Source: Dryococelus australis (Eukaryota > Arthropoda > Insecta > Phasmatodea > Phasmatidae). Taken from it: a stretch of 64,000 nucleotides of DNA. Positions 11,690 to 22,583 of the stretch are shown piece by piece. The stretch is from assembly GCA_029891345.1 (NCBI GenBank), contig CM056997.1:214001212-214065211 (forward strand). Direction: 5' to 3'. The position numbers and the translations under genes were made by a program. A model generated the notes under the pieces. That model ran no database searches and was not told the origin of the DNA. It saw only the letters and a list, made by a program, of their open reading frames with translations. The first letter of the stretch is position 1, and each line of letters starts with the position of its first letter.

Positions 11690-12850
11690 TTGAGGTAAAA
11701 TTCTCTTACATGTAAGGGAAGATAATTACCTCTACATGTAAGGTAAAATTACCTCTTAAATGTTGAGTAAATTTACATAACAAGTAATGTACTATTCCCT
11801 AATCGCACGGAAAAAAGTACCTGACGAAAGTGGGGAGAAAATCCCTTACAAGTAAGAGAATATTAACTATATTGTATAATAAAATTTTATTTAGAAATAT
11901 ACAGGGGTGTTACCTATATCCGTTGACGAATAGTAACCGAAACTTCGACGCTTATTGGTGGATGGGCGCGAACCAGAGTCTTTTGTAACGATAGGCCGGT
12001 GCGCTATCTATTACACCACCACGACAGCATGGCAGCATGAGTGATTTTCAGGGTTCAAGAATTACACCACGAAAAATCAAAAAGAATACATTAAATTTAG
12101 CTGAGAACTTTTTTATTGAAATCATTATACAAGATTTCCCTAAAATATTTCTTATTATTAGCTTGAACATTCCCGCTATCCTAAGAACAACTTGACAAAT
12201 GATTGATTCCTGGAACTGGCTATGGTAATTATTTTTGTAACTTACTTTTGTGCGGTACAAAGCAATGTTTGTGTAGAATTTCTTTTACTTTGAAGTCACC
12301 AAGTGTTTTCATAATTTCCTAGACATAAAAAAATTAGGCGAGTGAAGATAATTGCGTATATTGAAATTTGAAAATACGAACAAAAAATTTTATCCGTTTC
12401 TCACAGCTTATTACTAATTTTCTAATTTCATTTTTTTTACAATATTTTTATTTGTAACTATTTGATAATATTGTATTTTACAGTTTTTCATTACTTTACA
12501 ATCAATTTCTATTTCTTAGGATTTACATTCCTTACGGAAGGCAAAATACTACCAGCTGTCAAAGATGGCGCCTCGTTTTGTTTCTTAGGCCCGTCCTCCC
12601 ACTTAGCTGTTGAGAAAACGCTGAAGAGATGCACGCATCGTAAGGTAATTTTCCCATCCATTTATGCGGTTTTCAACAGCTATGTACGTGAATTTCACTA
12701 CAAAGTGCGGTAATTTTACACTATTACTATGTACTTGGATTTTATTCCAGAGTGCGGTAATTTTACATTACACGTAAGGAAAACTATGTTTCCCACACAA
12801 GTTTGCGAATATTACATCACACTTGTTACGTAATTTTCCCATTATTTTTT
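11690..12850. mobile_element. Possible MITE with repeated TTACATGTAAGG-type motifs at both ends
   Basis: The left 150 bases hold several copies of a ctctTACATGTAAGG/ggtaaaattacc motif. The right 160 bases (about 12690-12845) hold related motifs such as gtgcggtaattttacattacacgtaagg and acttgttacgtaattttccc, plus a lone one at about 12640. The inverted, subterminal arrangement suggests a DNA transposon with many transposase-binding-like sites. Exact ends and a target duplication are not resolved. A tRNA-like sequence lies inside. Confidence 0.4.
11940..12022 (-). mobile_element. tRNA-like head of a second SINE type
   Basis: On the minus strand, gtggtggtgtaatagatagcg is A-box-like. About 45 bases later gactctggttcgcgccc is B-box-like. 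The spacing suits a tRNA. The acceptor stem is not clearly paired and no discriminator or terminator is apparent. I therefore call it a tRNA-derived SINE head or tRNA pseudogene rather than a working tRNA gene. Confidence 0.5.
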
Positions 12851-12934
12851 ATAGTGCTGAAAGGAGGGAAGTGAGGATGCGCTAAATTTCCACAGTTTAA
12901 GGCATGGCTTCACCTAATATGCAGAAGTTCATCG

Positions 12935-13167
12935 TGTCATAATTTCAGTTTCCGTGGTATTATTGGAAAAGTTTGATTATAGATCATTTGCAATGTTGGT
13001 ACTAGTTGTTAAATACTTTTGTATATAATTGTCTCTGTGTGTAATTTCCTTCTTGCAAAAAGACAGGAACTTATTGATGAAATATAAATATGTTCGTGAC
13101 TTTTTACAACAACCAGATAACACACATTTAAAATTACGCCCAAAAATATTCAACAACTCGTCAAATG
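12935..13167 (+). repeat. Dispersed repeat H, copy 1
   Basis: It matches 54168-54400 in the same orientation: gtattattggaaa(a/t)gtttg, ctagttgtt, tattt cctncttgcaaa, atgaaatataaatatgttc, agataacacaca, aaaattacgcccaaaaatatt and aactcgtcaaatgt. The match stops exactly where the tRNA-like head of SINE G begins at about 13165, so G may have inserted there. Confidence 0.65.
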
Positions 13168-13500
13168 TAGCTCAGATGGAAAAGAAACGGGCTAAGAGCG
13201 AATTTGAAAGGGCGAGAGAGTTCAATCCCGACCACCTCCGTTTTTTTCATCACTTTTTTTTTTAAATTACGGTAAGTTGCGCAATACAAATAGTAAACTA
13301 TCGTAAAAATGTATATTTATCGTAGTTATTTGGCTGAATTCAATAAAAACAATATTTAATTCGCCACTGCAGTTGGCTGTCACTTATTCTATCAGTGAAA
13401 TTGTTTCACATTACTATTGCAATCAGTCAAATTTGTTCACTGAAACAATCAGTGGTTTCCACTGATTCTAAGTGGAGTCATTTTCAGTGATAGGCCTGTG
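13165..13500 (+). mobile_element. tRNA-derived SINE family G, copy 1
   Basis: The head carries an A-box-like tagctcagatgg and a B-box-like agttcaatcccgacc at suitable distance. The body has acggtaagttgcgcaatac, aatagtaaactatcgtaaa, gccactgcagttggctgtca, atcagtgaaattgtttcac and cactgaaacaatcagtgg. The reverse complement of 44100-44465 has the same order. Its hallmark is a tail made of repeated atcagtgaaa-like phrases in both orientations. No autonomous partner is visible. Confidence 0.65.
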
Positions 13501-13554
13501 CACTAAGAGACTTGCCTAGTAAAGATTTTTAACGCATCAAGGTTCTGTTTCCTC

Positions 13555-13710
13555 AGTGTGTAACAGTACATTCACTGCATTGTCGATGTAGTTTAAGAAG
13601 ACACTGTGTAACAGAAGATACACTGTATCGTCGCTGTAGTTTAAGAAGACACTGTGTAACAGAAGATACACTGCATTGTCGCTGTAGCTTAAGAAGACGC
13701 AGTGTAACAG
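13555..13710 (+). repeat. 48-bp tandem repeat, about 3.2 copies
   Basis: Units begin at about 13555, 13603, 13651 and 13699, each with (a)ctgtgtaacag, a cactgcattgtcgctgtag middle and tttaagaagac. The first copy is the most diverged. It follows the tail of SINE G directly. Confidence 0.9.
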
Positions 13711-14384
13711 AATAATATCGCAAACAGAGGGCTATTTACAGTGATTTTTGTTGACTTTGACATTTTCCAACGACTACTTTCATGTTTCATAAACGAGATT
13801 TATGAATAGGCAACGAAGTATTTACATTCATTTCTGTCCTGAAAAAAACACATTGACATATTTGATCGTTTTTAAAAGGCGCGATTGTTCAGAAGGAAAC
13901 CCATACGACCTATAGGGGGGGGGGGGGTTCCCGCTCTCCGGGGTAGTACTGTTGTACAACATTGCGCCGAGCCTCGCACGGGTGCAGCCGGAAGCTGCAG
14001 TTTCCGGGACGACGGAGTTCACACAGCAATGCGACACTGACGACCGGACGGAGAAGATGGGATGAATAATCGCCCCGCACAAGCCACTGTCCCGTCAGTG
14101 AGTCAGTCACCCTGTTCTTTTTATTTCAACTCGTGGCGAGTATAACAATTTAACACGGATAAGTAACCACCATTTTGAATTTGTGGAATTCTCGCCAAAC
14201 CTTCATCATAGATATTGAATGTTATTTTAGCCATCGACAAAGCAAAGGGCATGCTAAGCTTCAGAATATATTATTCATGATGTATCATGTGAAACATTTA
14301 GTTATATGATACGTTCTAAAATAGAAAATATGGAAAAATATTTAAAGATCCAAGATGGCGGAACTGATTACCTGTATGTAAGAC
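13711..14384. other. No gene seen; G13 tract
   Basis: A 13-base G run lies at 13915-13927 beside a GC-richer patch to about 14100. No exon-like frame is evident. Confidence 0.5.
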
Positions 14385-14628
14385 CTGGCCACCTGCCTTT
14401 CACGAGAAAAGATTCCCATACAAACTGTTATTGGCCTCGTGTCTTTATAGGAAGACTGGCTGGATCAATCAGAATCATGCACCTATACTGAAAGTCCGTG
14501 ATTCGCAGGCAGGCAGGCAGCTATGACACGTAACAGTTCATATTAGTCAGTTACAAATGTGGACTCAGCTTAAGTGTTTTGGAATACAACGAATCGTGGT
14601 TTTATTTCGCGAAAAACAGATAACCCTA
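14385..14628 (-). mobile_element. hAT-like MITE, family D, with both ends
   Basis: The left end (ctggccacctgcctttcacg) and right end (tttcgcgaaaaacagataaccct) are imperfect inverted copies of the family terminus. The gtccgtgattcgcaggcag box near 14490 is the reverse complement of the box in other copies, giving the minus orientation. A caggcaggcagg simple repeat has expanded inside that box. No clear 8-bp target duplication survives. Confidence 0.7.
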
Positions 14629-14682
14629 CCTAGCAAGATATTGCCTGTTAAATAGCGTTTACTAGTATAGTCCATTCAAAAT

Positions 14683-14925
14683 TACCTCCAACTTTTCTGA
14701 AACCCTGCTGAAGTTCTACTTCAGGGATATTCCTCCGCCTCGTGCAAATATAGCTTCATCGAGTCTAGAAAATACACGGATGGGACAACGCATCGTATTC
14801 GTGTGCACGCAGTGTAATATAATTGTGCGTAGGAACCATTTCTTACTAGGCATTACAACTCGCATATTTTCTCCCTGTTTTCATTCATATTCATCTTACG
14901 AACGTGGCGAAAAGCAATTCTTCTC
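14683..14925 (+). repeat. Dispersed repeat family F, copy 3
   Basis: It contains aacttttctgaaaccctgctg, aagttctacttcagggatatt, cctcgtgcaaatatagcttca, caacgcatcgtattcgtgtgcac, ttcttactaggcattac and tttctccctgttttcattcat. The 100-bp segment that is amplified at 39111 is present here once. This is what shows that the array grew out of this element. Confidence 0.75.
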
Positions 14926-16055
14926 CAAAAAAAAAAACTTAGTAGTGTTGATGGAATGACATCTAAGGGCATGTATCGCTTCCCTGACGTCTATACGTGA
15001 CAATATTGCCCGATCACCCAAGGAATTTCCGCAAGGCTGGCCAAAAATTCCCATGTTACTCCCAAAATTCCAGTTTCGTAGTACAAAAAAGTGTATGACC
15101 CATGAAGATTACTGTTAAGTTTATTCTGAAATGAGTAACTACAGTTTATCTCCAAACCACAATAAGAAGTGCATGCAGTGATCAAATGAAGAATAATGTT
15201 AATAAGATGGAAAATGTTCAACATAAAAGAGTGTGTATTTAAGATATCGATCCTACTGTTGTGTGCTTAAAACCAACTGTATATTCTTTTTTTTTATTTA
15301 AGCATGTTACATATTTACAAGTTTGAAATGTTGCGTTTTTTTCCCTTCTAATATCTAGCCTTTCTCCCTCCAGCTACTGAAATTTCCCGTCACCTGGCAA
15401 CACTGATACGTGAAGTGAAGTGACGGTTCAGCCTAACGGCTGCCACTCACTCCCGGTACCTGCCTACAGATGCGTGCACCCGAGCGTGATCGATGTCGCG
15501 TGACGACCTGGCCGCGCGAGAGTCCACAATCGATCCTTCTCCTGCACCTCGACAACTCGCCCGCCAATAGAGCTATTGATATTTTGAACCAGTATCAAAA
15601 TATAAAGTATCGATGTTATGAAACGTGTCGATATAGTACTTCAATAAGTAGGGAAAATTGACGGTGCGTCGATATATCGGTCAACTTTGGTAATTTCTTG
15701 AAATAAGTTTATAAAGTATAATTAATAAGTGTAAGAAAAAAGTTACTGTGTGTACTGTGTTGCGAACATGATGTAAGGAGGTAGTTGATAAATATGTATT
15801 TTCGGTTTTTGCATCAATAATTTTTGAGTTCTACGTACGCACACTCGTGTTTATTCTGCACTTGATTTCATCAATGTTCCGTCATGTTTCAAATAGTTTT
15901 GTTAGTATTTCCACACAATAACATAAAAAACATTCAAAATATTGTGCCCTTTTTTAATGTCAAGCAGTTGGCATGGATGGCGAAATGATTAATAACAATT
16001 TACGTCGTGCAAAGTGGTCAAAATGTGCATTAAAATGTCCGTTTCATTGACTGAA
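14926..16055. other. No intact gene; unique DNA
   Basis: At 15567-15690 four tcgata or tatcgata-type words occur within about 120 bases. Such words can be DREF-type sites or part of a transposon end; I cannot tell which. A possible transposase scrap is listed separately. Confidence 0.45.
15515..15590 (+). pseudogene. Possible scrap of a mariner/Tc1-type transposase
   Basis: One frame reads ILLLHLDNSPANRA from about 15533. It resembles the LHHDNAPAH-type motif around the second catalytic aspartate of mariner-family transposases. The similarity covers only about 15 residues. The frame upstream and downstream does not continue as a transposase, and no terminal repeats are visible. It may be chance. 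Confidence 0.25.
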
Positions 16056-16059
16056 GTAG

Positions 16060-16765
16060 TGAAGGGCAGAATCGAATATTTTTAATCGAATACTTGTAAA
16101 AATCGAGTACTCTCAGTCGCTGCTTGAATTCGAGAACTGACATGTTCCGTGGCGGTATTCATCTATTTGTAATACGTGATTTGAACGTTTTGCATTGCTA
16201 TATTAAGAGCCAAGGGGCGGCAAATACCTATTACAGGCAAGTACGAAAAAAGGCAATAAAATTCAAAACAATTATATAGACGGTAAAAAAAAAATTCATG
16301 CTTCCTAAATGCTAATGGAATTTTTTTAACTGATACATTGTATGGGGAATAGTACCATACAGCAGGCTCCAAAGGAATGTGTTGCATTGCTGGTATACAA
16401 AGGTAGAAACTTTCCTAACGCATTTGGCTCTTACTTGAGTAAATACAGAAACACTACCATAGATGTATGGGAAAAAAAATTACCATTCACTCTTTCTCGC
16501 TGTACGTGTACAGTGATACGGTAAAGTTGCAAATAATTTCTTGGAGTATAGAAGCCAACAGACACGAAACAGTAGCTACGACATAGTACAAACATATTTT
16601 AAAATTTTATAAGTAATATCAATGGAACACAAAACTCGCGAGGAAACTTAGGCCAGTAATAACTATTAAATTTGAAAAACACAATAATGTTTGCAAACAG
16701 TAGAGAACAATCGTAGAATTAACGACGTAGCATTTGCACGAGAACTCGATTACTCGTAGACAAAG
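16060..16765. other. Possible old DNA transposon ends around unique DNA
   Basis: The left part (about 16070-16140) has repeated aatcgaatattt, tcgaatacttg and atcgagtactc words. The right part (about 16738-16762) has gcacgagaactcgattactcg, roughly inverted. This pattern is known from some hAT elements. The ends are not provable by eye and no coding sequence is seen between. Confidence 0.25.
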
Positions 16766-16956
16766 AATGTGTGCGAAACGCAAGCAATGATGAGTCATTC
16801 GGCCAGGTCACTCGGATATAAACAATGTATCCAAATTCATGTATCTAATCAGGTTTGCAAACTGTACTATCAATGGGATGTTAGGCGCGAAGTGCGGGCG
16901 CTCGGGAGCACATCCAGAGCATCATGTTTGAAAGGTGGCAGATGTGGTGAAGGCTA

Positions 16957-17594
16957 TTGCTGTTCACGGTAAAGAGAGCAGATCGGAAAGCCTTGCTAAA
17001 GATCTACTTGTATGCACATTTCGTAAACCACCGCACTATGTCAAGTTAACTTTGCAGTGGGCTTGCATTATTCACGTGTCGGTCAAGTAAAACTGTGCGA
17101 CTATCACAAAAGCAAATACTTGACAATTTTGCTAATTCGTACCAAAAAAACAACTCGAGTGAGAAGTGAACCGAGGGCGAGGCACCACTCTCAGAGTGAC
17201 GGGGTTTCCAGCTGGGACCCGTAGATGCCCGTCATCCCCGGACATGACATGGAATGAGACCCTAGGATGGAGCGGCGCTGTAATGTAAGGGCGGGGGAAA
17301 CGGGAGTACCCCGAGTAAACTCGCCGGTAAGCGGCATCGTCCAGCACGATCCCCACATGCGAAAATCTGGGAGTCAACCCACCGGGTAATTCAAACACTT
17401 ATGTGCATTAAAAATATAGAAAAATTTGAAAATAATTTCAGTATTCTCAAATGCTTTCCAAACACTTTTAATTCAGCGTTAAAAGATGGAACCGCTTTCT
17501 TTCCGCCAGGCCGTTAAAAAACACGCAGCAGACGAGGACAAGTGTCATTTTTGAAAGGTTGATTTCAAAAGTGCTCACTTTATCGGGAACTGGT
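16957..17594. mobile_element. MITE family A, long form, interrupted by a SINE
   Basis: The left end is ctgttcacggtaaagagagca and the right end is aaaagtgctcactttatcggg, an imperfect inverted pair. The inner landmarks agatctacttgtatgcac, ccgcactatgtcaagtt, cgtcggtcaagtaaaact and ttcagcgttaaaa are shared with the uninterrupted 420-bp copy at 33661. The extra 250 bases at 17139-17386 are a SINE, so the MITE is the older insertion. Non-autonomous: no transposase. Confidence 0.85.
17139..17386 (-). mobile_element. SINE inserted in MITE A, divergent 3' half
   Basis: Read on the minus strand it starts within the B box region (cggtgggttgactcccag), then gattttcgcatgtgggg, tggacgatgccgct, ctcccgtttcccccgcccttac. 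Its 3' half differs from the usual tail: gtcatgtccggggatgacgg, then a hairpin-like ggtcccagctgg. It ends in a short T run on that strand. taattc at 17133-17138 and 17387-17392 may be the remains of its target duplication. Confidence 0.8.
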
Positions 17595-17774
17595 GAAGGA
17601 CTTCGCAAAAGATCTTGCACCTCGCCTCGCTTTTGCTAGTGACGCCACTCACAGTCAATTGCTACAATCTTACGTGCCGACATATCTGTCATATCATTTC
17701 GCATTGGATTACGGATGTTCAATATATAAACGAAGCTTTCGCAGACCGAGCACAAACGTTCAGTATTAGAGTAA

Positions 17775-18085
17775 GATAATTCCTTCTTACCAAGATCGCA
17801 ACAGGGCCAATATACAGATAATGGGAAATAACTAAAATGTTTTTGAGCCAGCGTATCTTCGGTGGCACACTAACTAGTTTGCCCATTTGTGATTGGATAG
17901 GGAAGTTTTTGACTCGGCCAAGTTCTTTACAAACCAATCGGAAACGTTCTGCTTTATAGTATCAGAATCCTCGCTGACCCAGCGAGATGGGATAATAGGT
18001 CCATACAAGCATGACAGCCAATAACGAAAGAAAGCTGTCAGGCGTGCGTACAGTCTTCTATCAACAGCGCAAAGAAAATATCAAA
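17775..18085 (+). mobile_element. Family D-related MITE, subfamily 2, copy 1
   Basis: Landmarks gagccagcgtatcttcg, gtgattggataggga, ttttgactcggccaagtt, accaatcggaaacgttctgc, tagtatcagaatcctc, tccatacaagcatgacagcc and caataacgaaagaaagctgtcag are shared in order with 46330 and 47960. The accaatcacgaacgttc...ccaataa skeleton resembles family D, so it is probably the same hAT-like lineage. The ends are too eroded to fix. Confidence 0.65.
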
Positions 18086-18621
18086 CGCGTACCAAGTTTG
18101 ATTAAACTTTCTCCGGGATATAATTATTGGTTCTTAGAAAACACATTTTGACAAAACGCACGCACAATATATTTCCTCAATTTTTCTTGCAATAAAATGT
18201 TCATGCAGGAAATATCACGGCCACTTCGTGTAGTTTGTGGTTGAACTTGAGGCCAGCTCTCATGTCGCCTCACGTGAAACACGATCGTAATACATACCCC
18301 CCCCCCCCCCCCCAACAGTCCAACCCGACAGGGAGCAAAGAAAAGTTCAGCGCGCACGACATGTTACCTGAGAAACGAACCACCTCGACTTTTCATAGCG
18401 TGTTGTTCCTTTGTCCGTTCCAGATAGAGTCGGACTTTTCCCCGACAGTTCCGCTGGCAGGTTTATCACCTCGCGACAACACTACTTATTACAGCCTGTT
18501 TATCGCCCTTCTGAATTAATTATTGCGTTAGAATGCCGATACGAAGTCACTTTAGCACTATAAACACCTAGCGTAATCGTCCGCCATCTTTGGTCACATG
18601 CATGGTGGGCAGCAAAGGCTA
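18086..18621. other. No gene seen; C17 tract
   Basis: A 17-base C run lies at 18297-18313. The sequence before and after is unique. A 94-codon frame across the C run is not coding-like. Confidence 0.5.
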
Positions 18622-18858
18622 TAGGCTGTTCACGGTAAAGTGAGCACTTCTTAAGGCCCTCTCAACAGGCACTAACTACTAATAAACTGATTTTATTGCA
18701 ACTCCAGACGCTAACTTTTATTAGCGGTGAAATGTATACACTGTGTTTATTAGTCTGATGGTAATGTTTATATTAAAAGTAACAGGAAGACAGAAATGTC
18801 ACGAAAAGAAAAATTCAGCAGGGCCTTAAAAAGTGCTCACTTTACCGTGAATCACCTA
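18622..18858. mobile_element. MITE family A, short form with clean inverted ends
   Basis: The left end TAGGCTGTTCACGGTAAAG tgagcacttcttaaggccct is mirrored by the right end agggccttaaaaagtgctcactttaccgtgaatcaccta, about 34 of 39 positions paired. TA dinucleotides sit on each side (18620-18621 and 18859-18860), suggesting a TA target duplication as in Tc1/mariner-type elements. At 237 bp with no frame it must be mobilised in trans. Confidence 0.92.
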
Positions 18859-18861
18859 TAG

Positions 18862-19677
18862 ACGAAGCCGGACATAAATGGTTTAGCAACACAGCTTGCG
18901 CAATCAGGAGCAGATATAGACTTTCGGTCGAGGTGGGAAGTCGCTCCCCATTGCGCAGCTGCAGGTAATAGACATTAGAGTAGTGACACAGGAGGAGGTC
19001 CCTGTCGCCACAATTTCAGCAAATTAATAATATTAGATAAATTAAATAACAGTATTTTAAACAACCGTGATATTATTTTATTTTAAAGAAATTCACAGGG
19101 CAGTTTCATGTGAATGAAATGGAATAGCGGGGGATGGGGTGTCAGCGGGGTGGTCCTGTCAATTGGGATACCCCTCATCCGTTAGGAAAAGACCCTGTGC
19201 GTGATGTGTTATATATGACTAACACCAAACTATGAAAACACTGCTGCGTCTTCCTGATTGTTTAAATTTATTTCTGATAAAACAAGGAATTAGGTTGAAA
19301 ATTACAGATGTAATAGATGCCATTCTCTATCTATAATTCTACAGAACTATAGAACGTAAATTAGGGTCCGAGACAGCTTCCATGACATTTGAAGAGGAGA
19401 GCGTACTTATATAGACAATCTGTAGACTATAAAGGAAGAATGGTTTGCTCTTGTTGTATTGCAACGTCGTAGCGTTCTGTAAAGGCTTCCATAATGTATT
19501 TGCGACAAGGCGAGATTGTTTTTATTAATGAATTATTTCAATCGTTAATTGGCGTATCACGTATCTTTATAAAAGTACTGCAAATCTTTAGTTTAGCTTA
19601 CATTTAACACGATCGCAAAGATAGCGCGTGCAGTTATAGTTAGCAATAAAATCCGTTCAGATCGTTTCTGTATTATG
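18862..19677. other. No gene seen
   Basis: Mixed unique sequence. The last bases (gtattatg, 19670-19677) form the left target duplication of the next SINE. Confidence 0.5.
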
Positions 19678-19928
19678 AGGTGCCACATTGGCTGAGCGGT
19701 TAGACCGCTCGCTTCCCACCAAGGTGAACCGGGTTCAATACCCGACCGGGTAACTCCCAGAGTTTTGTAAGTGGTAATCGCACCGACGCCGGACGATGCA
19801 GCTGGTCCGCGGGTTTTCTCGGAGATCTCCCGTTTTCCCCGTCCTTGTATTCCGACATTACTCCATTCTCATCTCATTTCACCCTCATCGGCCCTCAATA
19901 CTCGCTGTTATAATAACTCTCAATTTTA
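19678..19928 (+). mobile_element. Near full-length tRNA-derived SINE
   Basis: It has an A-box-like tggctgagcggttagaccgc and a B-box-like gggttcaatacccgacc, followed by the family body with gccggacgatgcagctggtc, ctcccgttttccccgtccttg, and tcaccctcatcggccctcaat. The target duplication gtattatg is present at 19670-19677 and 19929-19936. It is one of the three copies with an intact-looking pol III promoter (also 31239 and 45540). Confidence 0.92.
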
Positions 19929-19936
19929 GTATTATG

Positions 19937-20357
19937 CGATATTATGCGGCCTCTTCCCTCCCGCCTCAGTTCACACATACACATCACTCTCCGCAAACGT
20001 GCATGCGGCGCGGCGATGGTTCGATGGGAGAGATTTTTGCCAGCACTTAACGCAGCTCGAACAATGCGTTGGGCCAATGGACTGCCACGGGCACTGCGGT
20101 ACAAAGAGCTCTCGATACATCGGCATGAAAGAGACGAGGAAAGAACTCGGTGAACGGCAGGATCACCCTCGCGTTTGGCTGTACCCAGCATGCGCGAACT
20201 AAACCAACGATATCACTTCCACAAAGCGTGACTGAATATCTCTTCCCTCGCCGCACATCGCCTCTAAGCTGAGCTGGTTTCATGTGGAATGTGGGCCTTA
20301 CGAAAAAATGGAGATCTGGCCGTGTAATTGAAATCATGCTCTTACTGAGTGTTAATC
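19937..20357. other. No gene seen; overlapping short frames
   Basis: Between 19950 and 20340 five overlapping frames of 60-100 codons occur on both strands. This is typical of GC-richer random sequence, and none resembles a known protein. Confidence 0.5.
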
Positions 20358-20484
20358 ATGGAACTTTTGCGGCTCGTAGGTATAGTGGGGACTGAGTCGA
20401 GATGAGCGATTTGGACGGCTAATGGAACTTTTGCGGCTCGTAGGTATAGTGGGGACTGAGTCGAGATGAGCGATTTGGACGGCT
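20358..20484 (+). repeat. 64-bp direct tandem duplication
   Basis: Two essentially identical copies begin at 20358 and 20422. Each has atggaacttttgcggctcg, taggtatagtggggactg and agtcgagatgagcgatttgg. Near identity implies a recent duplication. Confidence 0.95.
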
Positions 20485-20485
20485 A

Positions 20486-22002
20486 TTAACAACGAGGTGT
20501 TGAAAGAATCCGTGAAGCTAACTCGAAAAAAGGTGTGAAAAATGCCGACTGTTCCACCCCCTACCCGCAACATACTTACCGCACCAAGCCACTGTAACGC
20601 CCTTTAGCAGGTGGTATAAGATGTTAATATGGCCAATTTATCGATATATAGTTTTCGATTATTCGGTGCCATAAACTGAACTAACAGTGTACAAGGGTTG
20701 TGCAAAACTAAAAGCAGATTTCAAAGTCAAATATCTTTCTATTTGATCAGCTAGAGGCACAAAGCCTACAAAAAATTGTGCCCCCCTCCTTAAACCCAAC
20801 GTGGGACCTTACATCTCTGAGCATTGGTAACAAAATATTATACTCTCTATAAACATGTTACATAAAATACTGCCCAACTATATTCTTTGAATATCCATAA
20901 TACGAAACGCAGTCGGATATGTTAAAATAAGGCAGTTACTAGGCCGTCAGGTTACGTAAAGTGAAGAATGTCACTGAAGGCATGGGTTCGATTACTCTCC
21001 CAGCCGTCATTTTCTTTCCGTTGGTAATATTTCTTTTCGTGGCAGTATAATTGTCCTTAATTTATTCTACATCGCAATTATTTTAAAATCACGTAATAAA
21101 CAAGATAATTTTTAACATCAAATGTTAATATTAATACAACAGAAAAATTGTTTTGCCGCAACATAAACACAGCCTTAATGTTGATAAAACAGAAAGGAGG
21201 TAATATTATTATAAAAGTATTTAATTTTAAATTAACATTAATAGCTTTTCAGCATATTACATTAACGGGAACATTAGTTATTGAGGGCTCACAGACGACA
21301 AAAAATTATTGCTGTAGTAACATCAATACTGTTGCCACACCATTAATTTTTTCCTGTGTAACATCGGCGGGTGGAGAGCCGATGAGGGTGAAGCATCATC
21401 GCGCAGCAAGATTCCGGCAAAGACAAACACAAGTCTGGGTAGATGGTGTGTAACTAAGGGGTGAGGGGGGGGGGGGGGGTTGACGAAGTGCAGGGTGTAG
21501 GACGGTGCGTTAGCAGCTCACCTAGAGACAATCCCCCGTAGGGGAGGAAATGCTCGTGAAAACCCCGGTGGTTTAGCAAGATGGCCCGGCCGGCGTGCAC
21601 GTGGCCATTCAAGGGTTTGGGGGGGGGGGGGGGGTGTTGAATTTTGCGGCAGTAGCGATACTCCCAATCCAACCGAGGAGATAGTGGACCAACATCCTCT
21701 CCCCTGCAAACATTCCCCGTCACGCCCAGGATTAATCTACTCGACGCAGAGAGGTTTGCCTCTGTTTGCCGATCAGCAAACTTTCTACGACAGTTACATC
21801 AACAAGTTTTTTACTTCACCAGTTTTATTTTCAGGGACATAAAACTTGAACTAGGTTTACCAACCAACAGCTACGATATTGGGTACGGTACATCACTAAG
21901 CCATTCAATAATGAAAAGATGCCTGACGTCTTCAGTATATTTAGAAGGCCAGTTTACTTGAAAGTGTTTAAGGCGGGAGCGTCTGTAAGGGCTACACTGT
22001 TA
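20486..22002. other. No gene seen; two long G tracts
   Basis: G runs of 15 (21465-21479) and 16 (21619-21634) bases lie 140 bp apart. Near 20985 gggttcgattactc is B-box-like, but no matching A box or SINE body follows. The rest is AT-rich to 21360, then GC-richer to 21750. Confidence 0.5.
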
Positions 22003-22185
22003 TAGGATGACGGCGGTAAAATGAGCACATTTGAAAGCACTCTCATTTGTAGTAATAGTCAATAAATATTATTTATTTAATATATTTAAAATATTTATTT
22101 TAAAATAAGTGGTTAGTGGATAAAAATGACTGAAAAAAAAAGTAACTAGGGCGTCAAAAGTGCTCACTTTACTGTGAACAGCCTA
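22003..22185. mobile_element. MITE family A, short form (183 bp)
   Basis: The left end is taggatgacggcggtaaaatgagcac and the right end is aaaagtgctcactttactgtgaacagccta. Internal agtcaataaatatta and aagtaactaggg are shared with the copy at 40899, defining a short subfamily. A TA precedes the element (22001-22002). Confidence 0.85.
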
Positions 22186-22583
22186 ATACCAATGGATATA
22201 GTTATACTTGTGCGTTTGTAAGTTTCGTTAATGTGCAATCACGTATTTTACAGTTCGGCAATTCTGTTAGGAAGAATTATAACTTATAGATAGAGCTGCG
22301 TGTATATTGCGGATGTTGTGGCAGCAGGCTGAGCTCGACTCCCCTGTACACTCGACACAATATTGTTTGCTTGTTAGTTGTTGCGATCAAGTAAGGCCTT
22401 TGTACAGAACTGTTCAAAGCTCACTCACACTACTGCTTCCGGCTTATAACTGGCTCACAATTAAACGAGGCGTGTCTAAACAACTGATGTCCAATCACAG
22501 TAACAGAAGAAAATAACAAATGGTTGAAGTCTACCACGCTACAGAAGGAATTCGCGAAATACTCGGGCCTCTACATATGGCTT
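22186..22583. other. No gene seen
   Basis: Unique sequence with no recognisable motif. The phrase ttcgcgaaatactcggg(c/g)ctctac at 22551 recurs at about 34967 beside another family D-like segment, so it may belong to an outer part of that family. Confidence 0.45.

Noticed and set aside
19678-19760. tRNA gene
   Set aside because: A and B boxes are present but they are the head of a SINE with body, tail and target duplication. Similar heads recur at 31239, 44972, 45540 and 54003.
20960-21010. Second tRNA-like sequence with gggttcgattactc
   Set aside because: Only a B-box-like word is present. No A box at proper distance and no stem pairing could be found.
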